Shown here piece by piece: positions 29,093 to 38,178 of a DNA stretch of 64,000 bases (position 1 is the stretch's first letter; each line of letters starts with the position of its first letter). Made by a program: the position numbers and the translations under genes. The stretch is from NCBI RefSeq assembly GCF_030813245.1, contig NZ_JAUSUA010000009.1:1-64000 (forward strand). The letters are read 5' to 3'. The notes under the pieces were generated by a model. It was not told the DNA's origin. It did not search any database and worked only from the letters and a program-made list of their open reading frames with translations. The DNA comes from Alkalicoccobacillus murimartini. GTDB taxonomy: Bacteria; Bacillota; Bacilli; Bacillales; Bacillaceae_D.

Positions 29093-29956
29093 ATGAAGCT
29101 GCAGGTGGGAGAAAGCGTTACAAGAAATTCCTATCAAAACGACATGCTGTTTCGTATTCTTCAGATTGATCATCAGACGGCTATGCTTGCTGGAGAAGAA
29201 ATGAGGCTGCTGGCAGATGCTCCAATTGAAGATTTGCTTGTTGTTTCTGATATAGATAAGCGAAAAAGGCGGGAGAAAGGGAAGGAAAAGGAAGACGTTT
29301 CTTACCGATTGTTTCGCCAGGATGCAAAGTTAATGAAGAAGCGTAATGAATATGCTGCGACATCTGGCTATGAAGCGGATGCCCAGTTTTTTGAATTAAG
29401 AGGACGTGTTCTTCATCTAGATGGGGACGCCTTTTATCTTCAGCGATGTACAGAGCTTTATGAGCGTTTTGGTGTACCGGTTTATGGTGTTCATTTAGAT
29501 GAGAAAAAGATGCCTGATCAGATTGCCTCTCTGCTTGAGATGGTGCAACCTGATATTGTTGTCATAACGGGACATGATGCTTATATGCAGGATAAGGGTG
29601 GAGAGGACGAAATGAGAGCCTATCGCCACACCAAGTATTTTGCTGAGTGTGTACGTATTGCCCGCAAACACTGTTCTCATCGTGATGAATTAATTATATT
29701 TGCGGGGGCCTGTCAATCTCACTTTGAGACGCTAATTAAAGCGGGCGCAAACTTTGCGAGCTCTCCTGATCGAGTCAATATTCACGCGCTTGATCCCGTG
29801 TATATTGCCGCTAAGATCAGTAGGACCTCGTACCAGGATGCGATCAAGCTGTGGGAGGTTCTTCGTAATACCATCACGGGTGAAAAGGGTGTTGGAGGAA
29901 TCGAAACAAAAGGTGTCATGCGTTTAGGCATGCCACTAAAGGAATTAAAGGAATAA
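29093..29956 (+). CDS. yabG: Sporulation-specific cysteine protease YabG
   Basis: A 287-residue YabG, a mother-cell protease that processes spore-coat proteins before transglutaminase cross-linking in B. subtilis. Recognised from the N-terminus (VGESVTRNSYQNDMLFRI), the region VYGVHLDEKKMPDQI, the segment VVITGHDAY (about 155-163) and FAGACQSHFE with the probable catalytic Cys (about 203). GGAGGGGG precedes the ATG, and a sigma-K-like promoter lies upstream. Confidence 0.93.
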   Translation: MKLQVGESVTRNSYQNDMLFRILQIDHQTAMLAGEEMRLLADAPIEDLLVVSDIDKRKRREKGKEKEDVSYRLFRQDAKLMKKRNEYAATSGYEADAQFFELRGRVLHLDGDAFYLQRCTELYERFGVPVYGVHLDEKKMPDQIASLLEMVQPDIVVITGHDAYMQDKGGEDEMRAYRHTKYFAECVRIARKHCSHRDELIIFAGACQSHFETLIKAGANFASSPDRVNIHALDPVYIAAKISRTSYQDAIKLWEVLRNTITGEKGVGGIETKGVMRLGMPLKELKE

Positions 29957-29976
29957 ATTGATAGGTCGTACCGGAT

Positions 29977-30022
29977 AAAAACACCTTAGAGGGTCAAGTT
30001 GACTTTCGTAAGGTGTTTTTTG
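29977..30022 (+). terminator. Terminator after yabG
   Basis: AAACACCTTA (29979-29988) pairs with TAAGGTGTTT (30009-30018), followed by six T. Confidence 0.88.
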
Positions 30023-30110
30023 TGTATGACAAAAAGATACATATTATTCGAGATGAGGGACAAACTACAAAAGACCAATAGTTGGAAGATTCTTTTTTTA
30101 TGCAAAAATG

Positions 30111-30140
30111 TTGACATGTATAAGATTGGATTGTTATAAT
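30111..30140 (+). promoter_or_regulatory. Strong sigma-A promoter of veg
   Basis: TTGACA (30111-30116), 18 bp, TATAAT (30135-30140) with an extended -10 TGT: both hexamers are exact consensus. The B. subtilis veg promoter is a classic strong vegetative promoter. Confidence 0.9.
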
Positions 30141-30206
30141 TGAAAATTTATTTGACGAATTATGGCGAATGTGTTATGATGAGCAAATAGTGAGGTGGGT
30201 GTCAGG

Positions 30207-30479
30207 ATGGCAAAAACGTTGATTGATATCAAGCGAACACTGGATGCGAATGTTGGAAAGCGGATTACCATAAAAGCGAACGGTGGTCGTCGTAAAACGA
30301 TGGAACGTTCTGGGCTTTTAGAAGAAACGTACCCGTCAGTATTTATTGTTAAGCTAGATGAAGACGAGAATGCGTTTGAACGTGTATCTTACAGCTATGC
30401 AGATGTATTAACCCAGACTGTTGAACTTCTTTTATCAGAATCAGAAGAAGGAGACAGCGAGGTAGCACTTAACGCCTAA
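30207..30479 (+). CDS. veg: Veg protein (biofilm-related regulator)
   Basis: A 90-residue Veg protein. In B. subtilis it stimulates biofilm matrix genes by opposing SinR. Conserved MAKTL at the start, [13 protein letters not shown] and [15 protein letters not shown] are seen. The ATG at 30207 matches the family start, with GAGGTG 9 nt upstream; an upstream in-frame start at 30195 is rejected. It stands alone between a very strong promoter and a strong terminator. Confidence 0.95.
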   Translation: MAKTLIDIKRTLDANVGKRITIKANGGRRKTMERSGLLEETYPSVFIVKLDEDENAFERVSYSYADVLTQTVELLLSESEEGDSEVALNA

Positions 30480-30501
30480 CATCATGATAATACCTAATAC
30501 G

Positions 30502-30538
30502 ATGACTTCCTGTAAGATACAGGAAGTCATATTTTTTT
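30502..30538 (+). terminator. Terminator after veg
   Basis: ATGACTTCCTGT (30502-30513) pairs with ACAGGAAGTCAT (30519-30530), followed by seven T. Confidence 0.92.
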
Positions 30539-30594
30539 GTTTTTCAAGCACACTAAGTATGCTGCCGTAATTTATTTTGAAGGGGATGTTCCGG

Positions 30595-30780
30595 ATGAGT
30601 AGGAGACGCGGAGTGATGTCTGATCGATTGAAAGTAGAACTGGCAAAAGAGCTTGGTTTTTACGAAACAGTTGAGAAAGAAGGCTGGGGCGGCATCCGTG
30701 CCAGAGACGCAGGGAATATGGTGAAACGTGCGATAGAATTGGCAGAAAACCAATTGGCAAACGAACACAACTCTAAATAG
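30595..30780 (+). CDS. sspF: Alpha/beta-type small acid-soluble spore protein SspF
   Basis: A 61-residue SASP of the SspF branch, which binds and protects spore DNA. Diagnostic are SRRRGVMSD near the start and [22 protein letters not shown] in the second half (with the GPR-type cleavage context absent or altered). ATG 30595 matches the family start and has AAGGGG 9 nt upstream. Forespore control is expected; a weak sigma-G-like site TCATA-N17-CACACTA lies at 30527-30555, overlapping the veg terminator, and is only a guess. Confidence 0.94.
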   Translation: MSRRRGVMSDRLKVELAKELGFYETVEKEGWGGIRARDAGNMVKRAIELAENQLANEHNSK

Positions 30781-30794
30781 AATGAAGCGGCAGC

Positions 30795-30828
30795 AGCAGT
30801 CTCGGGTATCCTGAGACTGCTTTTTTTA
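30795..30828 (+). terminator. Terminator after sspF
   Basis: AGCAGTCTC (30795-30803) pairs with GAGACTGCT (30813-30821), inner GG/CC, then a run of T. Confidence 0.9.
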
Positions 30829-30837
30829 AAAAAGTAG

Positions 30838-30866
30838 GTTTAGCTGTGGTGGCGCTTGGGAATACT
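30838..30866 (+). promoter_or_regulatory. Sigma-F-like promoter of the 30-codon gene
   Basis: GTTTA (30838-30842), 15 bp, GGGAATACT (30858-30866). It has the same spacing and the same ATACT ending as the csfB and fin promoters in this window. Confidence 0.55.
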
Positions 30867-30905
30867 GTATCTAACAAACTACTTACTAGATTAGGAGGTT
30901 AGGTC

Positions 30906-30998
30906 ATGAGCTTAAAGGAATATATTGAGTCCATTAACACGATGCTGGAACAAGCAAAGGAACAAGGGCAGCTGGATGCAAATGTCAGCTCTAAATAA
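30906..30998 (+). CDS. Unannotated 30-residue protein behind sspF
   Basis: A short gene starting MSLKEYIESI, 30 residues long, mostly amphipathic helix with a Gln/Lys/Glu-rich middle and a polar C-terminus. Support for its reality: AGGAGG at 30893-30898 placed 7 nt before the ATG, a sigma-F-like promoter 40 bp upstream, and its own terminator right after, so it is a complete one-gene unit. I do not recognise the family. The place next to sspF and the promoter type suggest forespore expression. Confidence 0.7.
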   Translation: MSLKEYIESINTMLEQAKEQGQLDANVSSK

Positions 30999-31036
30999 TC
31001 GTTTATCTCATACTTAATCACCACCCATACATGATC

Positions 31037-31064
31037 AAAAACCTCTAAAAAAAGAGGTTTTTTT
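31037..31064 (+). terminator. Terminator after the 30-codon gene
   Basis: AAACCTCT (31039-31046) pairs with AGAGGTTT (31053-31060), then further T residues. Confidence 0.88.
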
Positions 31065-31175
31065 GTTTGTCTAAAATCAATTATGACCGTAAGTTTCGAC
31101 TGGAATGGATATGAGGTGGTATGTTAGGGGAACTAATGATAAAATAGCGTAAGCATAAATATAGAAGGTGAAGAC

Positions 31176-32069
31176 GTGAAATGTTCAGTAAAAGCACCCG
31201 CAAAGATTAATTTATCCCTTGATGTGTTAGGGAAAAGAGATGATGGGTATCACGAAGTAGAAATGATTATGACAACGGTTGATCTGGCCGACCGGATTGA
31301 TTTAACAGAAACAGCAGATCGACGTATTACTGTGGAAGTGTCTGAAGGTTTTGTTCCGAGTGATCACCGTAACCTTGCCTGGCAGGCTGGAAACTTGCTC
31401 CAGAAGCGATTTGGTGTTGAAAAAGGCGCGCATATCTATATTACAAAACGTATTCCTGTTGCTGCAGGCCTAGCAGGTGGGAGTAGTGATGCGGCTGCCA
31501 CATTAAGAGGCTTAAATGAACTGTGGTCACTGAACCTGTCTCTGGATGAGCTGGCGAAGCTTGGTGGAGAAATCGGATCAGACGTTCCATTCTGTGTCTA
31601 TGGTGGTACGGCTGTTGCTACTGGTAGAGGTGAGATCATTCGGCATATCGACTCACCACCCCCATTTTGGGTCATCTTAGCTAAACCGCCTACGGGTGTA
31701 TCCACGGCTGATATCTATCGAGGATTAAAGCCGGGTTCTATCACTCATCCTGATACATCGGGTATGGAAGATGCGATTCGTTCACAGAATTTTGATCAGA
31801 TCTGTGATCGTCTACATAATGTACTTGAGTCGGTGACATTGGATCTGTACCCCGAGGTAGACAAGATTAAAAAACAAATGCAACGATTTGGCGCAGATGG
31901 TGTGTTAATGAGTGGAAGCGGTCCGACGGTATTTGGATTAGTTGCAAAAGAATCCAGAGTGAATCGGATTTATAACGGGTTAAGAGGGTTTTGCGATGAT
32001 GTCTACGCTGTGCGTTTAATTCGTTCTGGCAACACTTGCTTAAAACCGGACAAGAATGGTATGTTATAG
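31176..32069 (+). CDS. ispE: 4-diphosphocytidyl-2-C-methyl-D-erythritol kinase
   Basis: A 297-residue GHMP kinase of the MEP isoprenoid pathway; it phosphorylates CDP-methylerythritol at the 2-position. Motifs are [22 protein letters not shown] (residues 6-27), the ATP loop [15 protein letters not shown] (about 94-108) and [13 protein letters not shown] (about 244). Start is GTG with GAAGGTG upstream. The C-terminus is some residues longer than usual and runs to 29 bp before purR. Confidence 0.95.
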   Translation: MKCSVKAPAKINLSLDVLGKRDDGYHEVEMIMTTVDLADRIDLTETADRRITVEVSEGFVPSDHRNLAWQAGNLLQKRFGVEKGAHIYITKRIPVAAGLAGGSSDAAATLRGLNELWSLNLSLDELAKLGGEIGSDVPFCVYGGTAVATGRGEIIRHIDSPPPFWVILAKPPTGVSTADIYRGLKPGSITHPDTSGMEDAIRSQNFDQICDRLHNVLESVTLDLYPEVDKIKKQMQRFGADGVLMSGSGPTVFGLVAKESRVNRIYNGLRGFCDDVYAVRLIRSGNTCLKPDKNGML

Positions 32070-32098
32070 GTAATTATTCGGTTTTTGGCGGAGGTACT

Positions 32099-32932
32099 AT
32101 GAAAAAACTTAAACGCAGTGGTCGCCTGGTAGATATGACGTATTACTTGTTACAACACCCTCATGAAGTCATTTCTCTCTCTCGCTTTTCTGAGAGGTAT
32201 CATTCGGCAAAATCCTCAATCAGTGAGGATTTAGTCATTGTAAAAGAGATATTTGAAGAAGAGGGATACGGCTCGTTACTAACCATACCTGGTGCTAGTG
32301 GAGGGGTTACTTTTATCCCTAGGATGAATAACAAGGATGCAGCAGGACTTGTGGACAGGCTCATTCAGCAATTGTCAGATCCTGAACGTATTTTACCTGG
32401 TGGGTACTTATACATGATGGACTTATTAGGGAACCCAAGACTTATGCACGAGATTGGTCGTTTGTTTGCTTCAGTCTTGGCAGATAAACAAATTGATGCT
32501 GTATTAACTGTTGCGACAAAAGGAATTCCTTTGGCTTATGCCGTAGGACATTATTTAGATGTGCCTGTACGAATTGTACGACGTGATCTTCGGGTCATGG
32601 AAGGTTCAATGGTTAGCATTAATTATGTATCAGGGTCCTCTAAGCGAGTGCAAACGATGACACTCGCTAGGCGTAGCTTAGCCCCTGGTGCCCGTGTCTT
32701 TGTCATTGACGATTTTATGAAGGCAGGCGGAACACTTAAAGGTATGGTGGACTTGCTTGAAGAGTTTGAGGCGGATCTCGTTGCGGTTGGCGTATTAACC
32801 GAATCAGTTGGTGTGGAAGAACGCCTGATTGATGACTATATTTCCATTACACGATTAAGTGAAATGAATATTCGAGATCGGACGATTCAAATTGAAGCCG
32901 GAAATGTTCTTGAGAAGGTAAAGGACCGGTAA
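32099..32932 (+). CDS. purR: Purine operon repressor PurR
   Basis: A 277-residue bacillar PurR: an N-terminal winged helix (about residues 1-75, with [15 protein letters not shown]) joined to a phosphoribosyltransferase-like domain that senses PRPP (or guanosine tetraphosphate in recent work) through [13 protein letters not shown] (about 200-212). It represses purine genes in B. subtilis. The ATG at 32099 is chosen because GGCGGAGG lies 6 nt upstream and matches the family start. It is followed closely by yabJ, as in B. subtilis. Confidence 0.96.
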   Translation: MKKLKRSGRLVDMTYYLLQHPHEVISLSRFSERYHSAKSSISEDLVIVKEIFEEEGYGSLLTIPGASGGVTFIPRMNNKDAAGLVDRLIQQLSDPERILPGGYLYMMDLLGNPRLMHEIGRLFASVLADKQIDAVLTVATKGIPLAYAVGHYLDVPVRIVRRDLRVMEGSMVSINYVSGSSKRVQTMTLARRSLAPGARVFVIDDFMKAGGTLKGMVDLLEEFEADLVAVGVLTESVGVEERLIDDYISITRLSEMNIRDRTIQIEAGNVLEKVKDR

Positions 32933-32949
32933 ATTTAGGAGGAATTATG

Positions 32950-33324
32950 ATGAAGACTGTATATACAAATCAAGCACCTGAGGCAATTGGACCATACTCA
33001 CAAGGGATTATCGTTAATAATCTATTTTACAGCTCAGGTCAAATTCCACTAAAGCCAAATGGCGAGCTTTTAGAGGGAGATGTGCAGGAACAGACACATC
33101 AAGTATTTGCAAACCTTAAAGCAGTGCTATCAGAAGCAGGGTCATCATTGGATTCGGTTGTTAAGGCAACAGTTTTCATTAAAAATATGGATGAGTTTCC
33201 TCTGATCAACGAGGTTTACGGGTCTTACTTCGATACACACAAACCAGCTCGTTCTTGTGTGGAAGTGGCTAGGTTACCGAAAGATGTTTTAGTAGAAATT
33301 GAAGTCATTGCACTTGTGAAGTAA
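32950..33324 (+). CDS. ridA: RidA-family 2-iminobutanoate/2-iminopropanoate deaminase YabJ
   Basis: A 124-residue trimeric RidA/YjgF protein that clears reactive enamine/imine intermediates from PLP enzymes. Conserved are [11 protein letters not shown] at the start, SGQIPL and the active-site Arg in [12 protein letters not shown] (about 103). The second of two tandem ATGs is chosen because AGGAGG (32937-32942) is then 7 nt away. It shares an operon with purR. Confidence 0.95.
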   Translation: MKTVYTNQAPEAIGPYSQGIIVNNLFYSSGQIPLKPNGELLEGDVQEQTHQVFANLKAVLSEAGSSLDSVVKATVFIKNMDEFPLINEVYGSYFDTHKPARSCVEVARLPKDVLVEIEVIALVK

Positions 33325-33352
33325 AAATCAAATAGAAACGTATGACTTTTGA

Positions 33353-33382
33353 ATGAGCATCCTTTTGGATGCTCATTTTTTT
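33353..33382 (+). terminator. Terminator after yabJ
   Basis: ATGAGCATCC (33353-33362) pairs perfectly with GGATGCTCAT (33367-33376), then seven T. Confidence 0.93.
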
Positions 33383-33450
33383 GAATTCGACTAATTTCGT
33401 GGAAAAAATGGATAATTTCCACGATTTTTTTTAATTATTTCATATTTTTA

Positions 33451-33478
33451 GAAGGAAAACTCAACCTTTCATCGAAAT
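33451..33478 (+). promoter_or_regulatory. Sigma-H promoter of spoVG
   Basis: GAAGGAAAA (33451-33459), 11 bp, ATCGAAAT (33471-33478) fit the sigma H pattern RnAGGAwww-N11/12-RnnGAAT with one mismatch. spoVG is the classic sigma H gene. The AT-rich stretch just upstream (33400-33450) resembles the AbrB target region known in B. subtilis. Confidence 0.75.
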
Positions 33479-33516
33479 GGTAAGTATCAAGAAAAGATTA
33501 ACGGAGGGATGGCTAC

Positions 33517-33810
33517 ATGGAGATCACAGATGTCAGACTACGCCGCGTACAGACTGATGGGCGTATGAGGGCGATTGCTTCAATAACGATAGATTTTGAG
33601 TTTGTTGTTCATGATATCCGTGTTATTGATGGGAATAATGGGTTGTTTGTAGCAATGCCGAGTAAGCGGACGCCGGAGGGTGAATTTCGTGATATTGCCC
33701 ATCCGATTTCTTCTAAAACGAGGGATAAGATTCAAGATGCTGTCCTGAAAGAATTTGAACGAGTCGGTGCAGCAGAAGAGGCTTCGCTTGAAGAGGCGGG
33801 CGCTTCTTAA
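33517..33810 (+). CDS. spoVG: Septation/regulatory protein SpoVG
   Basis: A 97-residue SpoVG, an RNA- and DNA-binding protein that affects asymmetric septation, virulence or envelope genes depending on species. The N-terminal [11 protein letters not shown] and the block [14 protein letters not shown] are almost invariant in the family. CGGAGGG precedes the ATG. A sigma-H-like promoter and AT-rich upstream DNA fit AbrB/sigma H control. Confidence 0.97.
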   Translation: MEITDVRLRRVQTDGRMRAIASITIDFEFVVHDIRVIDGNNGLFVAMPSKRTPEGEFRDIAHPISSKTRDKIQDAVLKEFERVGAAEEASLEEAGAS

Positions 33811-33823
33811 TTCGTTTATTGTG

Positions 33824-33853
33824 AGCTACTGCCATAGAGGCGGTGGCTTTTTT
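33824..33853 (+). terminator. Terminator after spoVG
   Basis: AGCTACTGCC (33824-33833) pairs with GGCGGTGGCT (33839-33848) with two wobbles, followed by T residues. Confidence 0.82.
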
Positions 33854-33920
33854 GTATGCCTTAAATCAATCAGACTACATTAGTAACAATATATCCCTAT
33901 TGAAATAGGGCGATCTTTCC

Positions 33921-33949
33921 TTGAAATGACCTGTTATTTAGGATATATT
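33921..33949 (+). promoter_or_regulatory. Putative sigma-A promoter of glmU-prs
   Basis: TTGAAA (33921-33926), 17 bp, TATATT (33944-33949), 31 bp before the start codon. Confidence 0.65.
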
Positions 33950-33980
33950 CGTAAGGGATATAGATGATGGGGAGGAAGCC

Positions 33981-35336
33981 ATGAGTAATCGTTATGCAGT
34001 GATTTTAGCAGCGGGGCAAGGAACGCGAATGAAATCAAAGCTTTATAAAGTACTTCATCCAGTTTGTGGAAAGCCGATGGTGCAACATGTTTCTGATGCA
34101 CTAGGGCAAGTTGGATTTGACGAGACCGTTATAGTAGTAGGGCATGGAGCAGAAGCCGTAAAGGCACAGCTAGGGGATCAAATGCATTATGTTCTTCAAT
34201 CCGAACAGCTTGGCACAGGGCACGCCGTACTGCAAGCAGACGACCTGTTGAAGGATAAGAAGGGTATGACGGTTGTACTTGCTGGTGATACACCTTTAAT
34301 AACAGGAGAAACGATTGATGCATTAATGAAAGAGCATCAAAGTCAAAAGGCTAAAATTACAGTACTAACGGCCCTTGCTGAAGATCCAACTGGTTACGGC
34401 AGGGTCATTCGTGATGCCAATGGACTGGTTCAGAGGGTTGTCGAGCACAAGGATGCGACAGCTGAAGAGCAAAAGGTCCGTGAGATCAATACGAGTACGT
34501 ACTGTTTTGATAATGAATTATTGTTTAAGGCGCTAAAGCAGGTTGGCAATCATAATTCTCAAGGAGAGTATTACTTACCTGATGTTATCGAAATCCTTCA
34601 AAAGCAAGGTGAAGTAATTGCAGCATATCAATCACCTACATTCACTGAAACATTGGGTGTAAATGATCGATTAGCCTTGTCTCAAGCAGAACAAATTATG
34701 AAGCTGCGTATCAATGAAGCTTGGATGCGTGCAGGGGTAACGATTATTAATCCTGAACAGACTTACATCTCAGCCGATGCAACAATTGGCCAAGATACGG
34801 TTATTTGGCCAGGTGCTTCGATTAAGGGTCATACCGTGATTGGTTCTGATTGTACAATTGGTGCGAACAGTGAAATATTAAATAGCACGATTGCCGATCG
34901 AGTGGAGGTCAAACAGTCAGTTATTCACGATAGTAAAGTTGCGCAAGACGTTACCATTGGACCGTTTGCTCATATTAGGCCCGGAACAGAGCTTGGTGAA
35001 GAAGTACGTATTGGGAACTTTGTAGAAGTGAAGAAATCAACCCTTGCTAAAGGATCAAAGGCCGCACACCTTAGCTATGTAGGCGACGCTGAAGTAGGTA
35101 AACATGTAAACTTAGGTTGTGGAACGATTACAGTGAATTATGATGGGGTAAACAAACACAAAACGACCATAGATGATGGTGCGTTTATCGGAAGTAATTC
35201 AAATCTCATTGCACCTGTTCACATTGGTGAAAATGCTTTGGTAGCAGCTGGGTCTACGATTACGGATGATGTACCCGGTAAAGCATTATCCATTGCAAGA
35301 GCAAGACAGGTAAATAAAGAACAATATAAGAAATAA
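33981..35336 (+). CDS. glmU: Bifunctional GlmU (GlcN-1-P acetyltransferase / UDP-GlcNAc pyrophosphorylase)
   Basis: A 451-residue bifunctional enzyme making UDP-GlcNAc for peptidoglycan and teichoic acids. The N-terminal uridyltransferase has [11 protein letters not shown] (about residues 10-20). The C-terminal left-handed beta helix (about 250-451) shows hexapeptide repeats and the acetyltransferase motif [11 protein letters not shown]. Gene order with prs is conserved. Confidence 0.97.
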   Translation: MSNRYAVILAAGQGTRMKSKLYKVLHPVCGKPMVQHVSDALGQVGFDETVIVVGHGAEAVKAQLGDQMHYVLQSEQLGTGHAVLQADDLLKDKKGMTVVLAGDTPLITGETIDALMKEHQSQKAKITVLTALAEDPTGYGRVIRDANGLVQRVVEHKDATAEEQKVREINTSTYCFDNELLFKALKQVGNHNSQGEYYLPDVIEILQKQGEVIAAYQSPTFTETLGVNDRLALSQAEQIMKLRINEAWMRAGVTIINPEQTYISADATIGQDTVIWPGASIKGHTVIGSDCTIGANSEILNSTIADRVEVKQSVIHDSKVAQDVTIGPFAHIRPGTELGEEVRIGNFVEVKKSTLAKGSKAAHLSYVGDAEVGKHVNLGCGTITVNYDGVNKHKTTIDDGAFIGSNSNLIAPVHIGENALVAAGSTITDDVPGKALSIARARQVNKEQYKK

Positions 35337-35371
35337 AGCAGATTGAACTAATGTGTGGAGGGAACAAAACA

Positions 35372-36322
35372 ATGGCGAAGTACGGCGATCCAAGCTTAAA
35401 GGTGTTTACACTCAATTCAAATAAGGATTTGGCTCAAGAAATTACAGAGAATATCGGGTTAACACTAGGTAAGAACTCTGTCATGCGTTTTAGCGACGGC
35501 GAGGTACAAATTAATATTGAAGAAAGTATCCGTGGGTGTGATATTTATCTAATTCAATCCACATCAGCTCCAGCTAATGAGCATATTATGGAGCTTCTAA
35601 TTATGATTGACGCGCTTAAGCGTGCTTCTGCAAAAACGATTAATATTGTCCTTCCTTACTATGGATACGGACGTCAAGATCGAAAAGCTCGCGCTCGTGA
35701 ACCAATTACGGCCAAGCTTGTTGCTAATCTGTTGGAAACTGCGGGAGCAACTCGCGTTTTAACGGTTGATCTTCACGCTACTCAAATCCAAGGATTCTTT
35801 GATATTCCAGTCGATCAACTTATGGGTGTTCCAATTTTGTCTGATTATTTTAAAGATAAAAACCTTGATGATGTAGTTGTTGTATCTCCAGACCACGGTG
35901 GTGTGGTGCGTGCGAGAAAAATGGCTGATCGCTTGAAAACACCAATTGCAATCATTGATAAAAGAAGACCGAAGCCAAACGTCTCTGAAGTCATGAATAT
36001 TGTTGGTAACATTGAAGGCAAAACATGTATCATCATTGATGACATCATCGATACAGCGGGTACAATTACACTTGCGGCTAATGCTTTAGTAGAATACGGT
36101 GCGAAGGAAGTGTACGCATGCTGTACGCACCCTGTTCTGTCTGGTCCAGCTATTGAGCGTATCCATAACTCGAAGATTAAAGAACTAGTTGTAACAAATA
36201 CCATTGCATTAAAAGAAGAGCAACAAATTGATAAAATTACATCTCTATCCGTTGCTCCATTACTTGCAGAAGCCATTATTCGTGTACACGAAAATTCTTC
36301 TGTTAGTACGCTGTTTGATTGA
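35372..36322 (+). CDS. prs: Ribose-phosphate pyrophosphokinase
   Basis: A 316-residue PRPP synthase that makes PRPP from ribose 5-phosphate and ATP for nucleotide, His and Trp synthesis. Seen are [17 protein letters not shown], the [17 protein letters not shown] flexible loop and the PRPP-binding [11 protein letters not shown] (about 217-227). The ATG at 35372 is chosen from the family start ([11 protein letters not shown]) and GGAGGG 9-10 nt upstream; an ATG at 35351 is less likely. Confidence 0.97.
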   Translation: MAKYGDPSLKVFTLNSNKDLAQEITENIGLTLGKNSVMRFSDGEVQINIEESIRGCDIYLIQSTSAPANEHIMELLIMIDALKRASAKTINIVLPYYGYGRQDRKARAREPITAKLVANLLETAGATRVLTVDLHATQIQGFFDIPVDQLMGVPILSDYFKDKNLDDVVVVSPDHGGVVRARKMADRLKTPIAIIDKRRPKPNVSEVMNIVGNIEGKTCIIIDDIIDTAGTITLAANALVEYGAKEVYACCTHPVLSGPAIERIHNSKIKELVVTNTIALKEEQQIDKITSLSVAPLLAEAIIRVHENSSVSTLFD

Positions 36323-36359
36323 TCGTCGAATAAAAGATCATAGTTTTTTTGCAAAGTCG

Positions 36360-36385
36360 GTTTGAAACGTTATGTTTAGGGGAAC
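36360..36385 (+). promoter_or_regulatory. Sigma-B promoter of ctc
   Basis: GTTTGA (36360-36365), 14 bp, GGGAAC (36380-36385) fit the sigma B pattern GTTTAA-N12/14-GGGWAW with two mismatches. ctc is a classic general-stress gene in B. subtilis, which supports the call. Confidence 0.65.
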
Positions 36386-36423
36386 ACATACAATAGAGTG
36401 TAATCTAATCAGAGGTGATAATA

Positions 36424-37074
36424 ATGGCAGTTTTAAAAGCAGAAAAACGTACAGATATGAGAGGATCAGGAACTAGAAAGGTCCGCAACGCAGGTTTTGT
36501 ACCTGGTGTATTATATGGTAATAAAGTAGAATCTACACCAGTATCCGTTGAAAGTGTAGATTTTCTAAAAACAATTCGTGAGGTTGGTCGTAACGGCTTA
36601 TTCTCTCTTCAAGTTAAAGGCGGTAAAAAACACCAGGTTATGGTGCAGGAAGTACAAACGGATCCATTGAAAGATTCATTTGTCCACATCGACTTTTTCG
36701 AAGTAGATATGAAATCAGAAATGGATGCAGATGTTCCAGTTCGTCTAGAAGGTGAAGCTCCAGGAGTTAAAGAAGGTGGAGTACTTGCCCAACTGAAACA
36801 CGAAATTAGTGTGAAGTGTCTTCCGGCTGACATTCCTGAAGAAGTTGTAGTAGACGTATCTGAACTTAATATCGGCGATGGAATTACGGTTGCAGATATC
36901 AAAGCATCGATTTCTGTTGACGTATCAAGTGAAGATGAAGAAACGATTGTAACGGTACAACCACCAACTGTTGAGCCAGATCCTGAAGAGGAAGAAGCAG
37001 AGAATGTTACTGCTGACCAAGTGGAAGCAACAGAAGAACGCAAAGATGAAAATAAAGATGGTCGAGTAGAGTAA
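36424..37074 (+). CDS. ctc: General stress protein Ctc / ribosomal protein bL25
   Basis: A 216-residue bL25 of the long CTC type: an N-terminal 5S-rRNA-binding L25 domain (about 1-90) and a C-terminal beta-rich CTC domain (about 95-185), then a very acidic tail rich in Glu. The ATG at 36424 follows AGAGGTGA and matches the family start. A sigma-B-like promoter precedes it and a terminator follows. Confidence 0.95.
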   Translation: MAVLKAEKRTDMRGSGTRKVRNAGFVPGVLYGNKVESTPVSVESVDFLKTIREVGRNGLFSLQVKGGKKHQVMVQEVQTDPLKDSFVHIDFFEVDMKSEMDADVPVRLEGEAPGVKEGGVLAQLKHEISVKCLPADIPEEVVVDVSELNIGDGITVADIKASISVDVSSEDEETIVTVQPPTVEPDPEEEEAENVTADQVEATEERKDENKDGRVE

Positions 37075-37091
37075 CAAGACTCACCCCCTCA

Positions 37092-37122
37092 AAAGGTATA
37101 GCCTATAAGGTTATACCTTTTT
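37092..37122 (+). terminator. Terminator after ctc
   Basis: AAAAGGTATA (37091-37100) pairs with TATACCTTTT (37113-37122); the T-run is short. The pth ribosome binding site follows immediately. Confidence 0.75.
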
Positions 37123-37153
37123 GAGGAGTATAATGTCAGAAAGTAGGGAGCAA

Positions 37154-37711
37154 ATGAAAGTTATCGTTGGACTCGGAAACCCTGGATCAAAATATGCGGG
37201 GACGCGACACAATATTGGATTTGATATTATTGATTATATAGTCAAAGATCTAGGTATTGAATTGAATCAATCAAAATTTAAAGGTGTTTTTGGTACATAT
37301 CTTCACAAAGGAGAAAAGATCTTCTTCTTAAAACCACTGACCTATATGAACTTATCAGGCGAGTCAGTTGCCCCATTATTAAACTATTATGATATTCCTT
37401 TAGAGAATTTGCTTGTTGTTTATGATGATCTCGATCTTCCGGTAGGTAAGATTCGTTTACGCCAAAAAGGTGGCGCAGGTGGTCACAATGGTATTAAATC
37501 ATTACTATCTCATTTAGGAACAAACGAATTTAATCGTATTCGTGTTGGGATTGATCGGCCAGCTTCAGGGAGTGAATTGGTTCACTATGTACTTGGTGGC
37601 TATCGTCCAGAGGAAAAAGAAGCTGTTCAAGATTCAATTCATCAATCATCAAAAGCGATTGAAGCATGGCTAGACAAACCATTCCTTGAAGTGATGAACA
37701 CGTTTAATTAA
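37154..37711 (+). CDS. pth: Peptidyl-tRNA hydrolase
   Basis: A 185-residue Pth (SpoVC), which recycles tRNA from stalled peptidyl-tRNAs. Seen are IVGLGNPGSKYAGTRHNIGF with the catalytic His (about residue 20), the loop FLKPLTYMNLSG and GAGGHNGIKSL. The ATG at 37154 fits the family start, but its AGGGAG is only 3 nt away; an in-frame ATG at 37133, with GAGGAG 4 nt upstream, would add seven residues. The start is therefore uncertain. Confidence 0.93.
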   Translation: MKVIVGLGNPGSKYAGTRHNIGFDIIDYIVKDLGIELNQSKFKGVFGTYLHKGEKIFFLKPLTYMNLSGESVAPLLNYYDIPLENLLVVYDDLDLPVGKIRLRQKGGAGGHNGIKSLLSHLGTNEFNRIRVGIDRPASGSELVHYVLGGYRPEEKEAVQDSIHQSSKAIEAWLDKPFLEVMNTFN

Positions 37712-37718
37712 GTAGGCT

Positions 37719-37747
37719 GTATAGCACCTTTTGTCGTGGCTTATACT
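37719..37747 (+). promoter_or_regulatory. Sigma-F-like promoter of fin
   Basis: GTATA (37719-37723), 15 bp, GCTTATACT (37739-37747). The -35 and the ATACT ending match the csfB and 30906 sites, although the first half of the -10 is weaker. B. subtilis fin is sigma F-dependent. Confidence 0.55.
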
Positions 37748-37784
37748 AACGATAAGTAGAAGCAAGGCAAAAGAGGTGATAATA

Positions 37785-38015
37785 ATGGCTGTTCACTATA
37801 CATGCAAGCACTGCAAGATGAGTATTGGTACCCTCTCACATACAGTTGAATCAAGTGAAGAACTTGGGATTAATGTATTAGATAACAGTCACCGTGATGA
37901 AGTATTGACATATGCGGAGAACGGTGATATACATGTGAGAGCAATATGTGAGGATTGCCATGAGGCGCTCACACGCAATCCGACGCTCTATGAGTTGGAT
38001 TCATTCATCCAGTAA
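37785..38015 (+). CDS. fin: Anti-sigma-F factor Fin
   Basis: A 76-residue zinc-ribbon protein (YabK). In B. subtilis Fin binds RNA polymerase and helps switch from sigma F to sigma G in the forespore. CKHC (residues 7-10) and CEDC (about 53-56) are the zinc ligands, and ENGDIHVRAICEDC..ALTRNP is diagnostic. The ATG at 37785 matches the family start, with AGAGGTGAT upstream. With csfB, it makes this window carry two forespore sigma-switch regulators. Confidence 0.94.
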   Translation: MAVHYTCKHCKMSIGTLSHTVESSEELGINVLDNSHRDEVLTYAENGDIHVRAICEDCHEALTRNPTLYELDSFIQ

Positions 38016-38037
38016 AGACGAAGACAAACCATACATT

Positions 38038-38068
38038 AAGCTTTGGCGAAATAAGCCAAAGCGTTTTT
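38038..38068 (+). terminator. Terminator after fin
   Basis: GCTTTGGC (38040-38047) pairs perfectly with GCCAAAGC (38055-38062), then GTTTTT. Confidence 0.88.
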
Positions 38069-38178
38069 CTATTCAAAATAGCTTTATTCTATAGTCATAA
38101 GATAGAAGATCGTGGAGTAGCAATAAATAGAAGTGTGCAAGACCTTCGATTAAGGTTTTAAGAAACAGGGGGATCTAC

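Noticed and set aside
35845-36354. Minus-strand 169-codon ORF
   Set aside because: Shadow of prs, which has full family conservation on the plus strand.
36609-37043. Minus-strand 144-codon Ser/Thr-rich ORF
   Set aside because: Shadow of ctc; its low-complexity Ser/Thr content mirrors the acidic GAA/GAT codons of the real gene.
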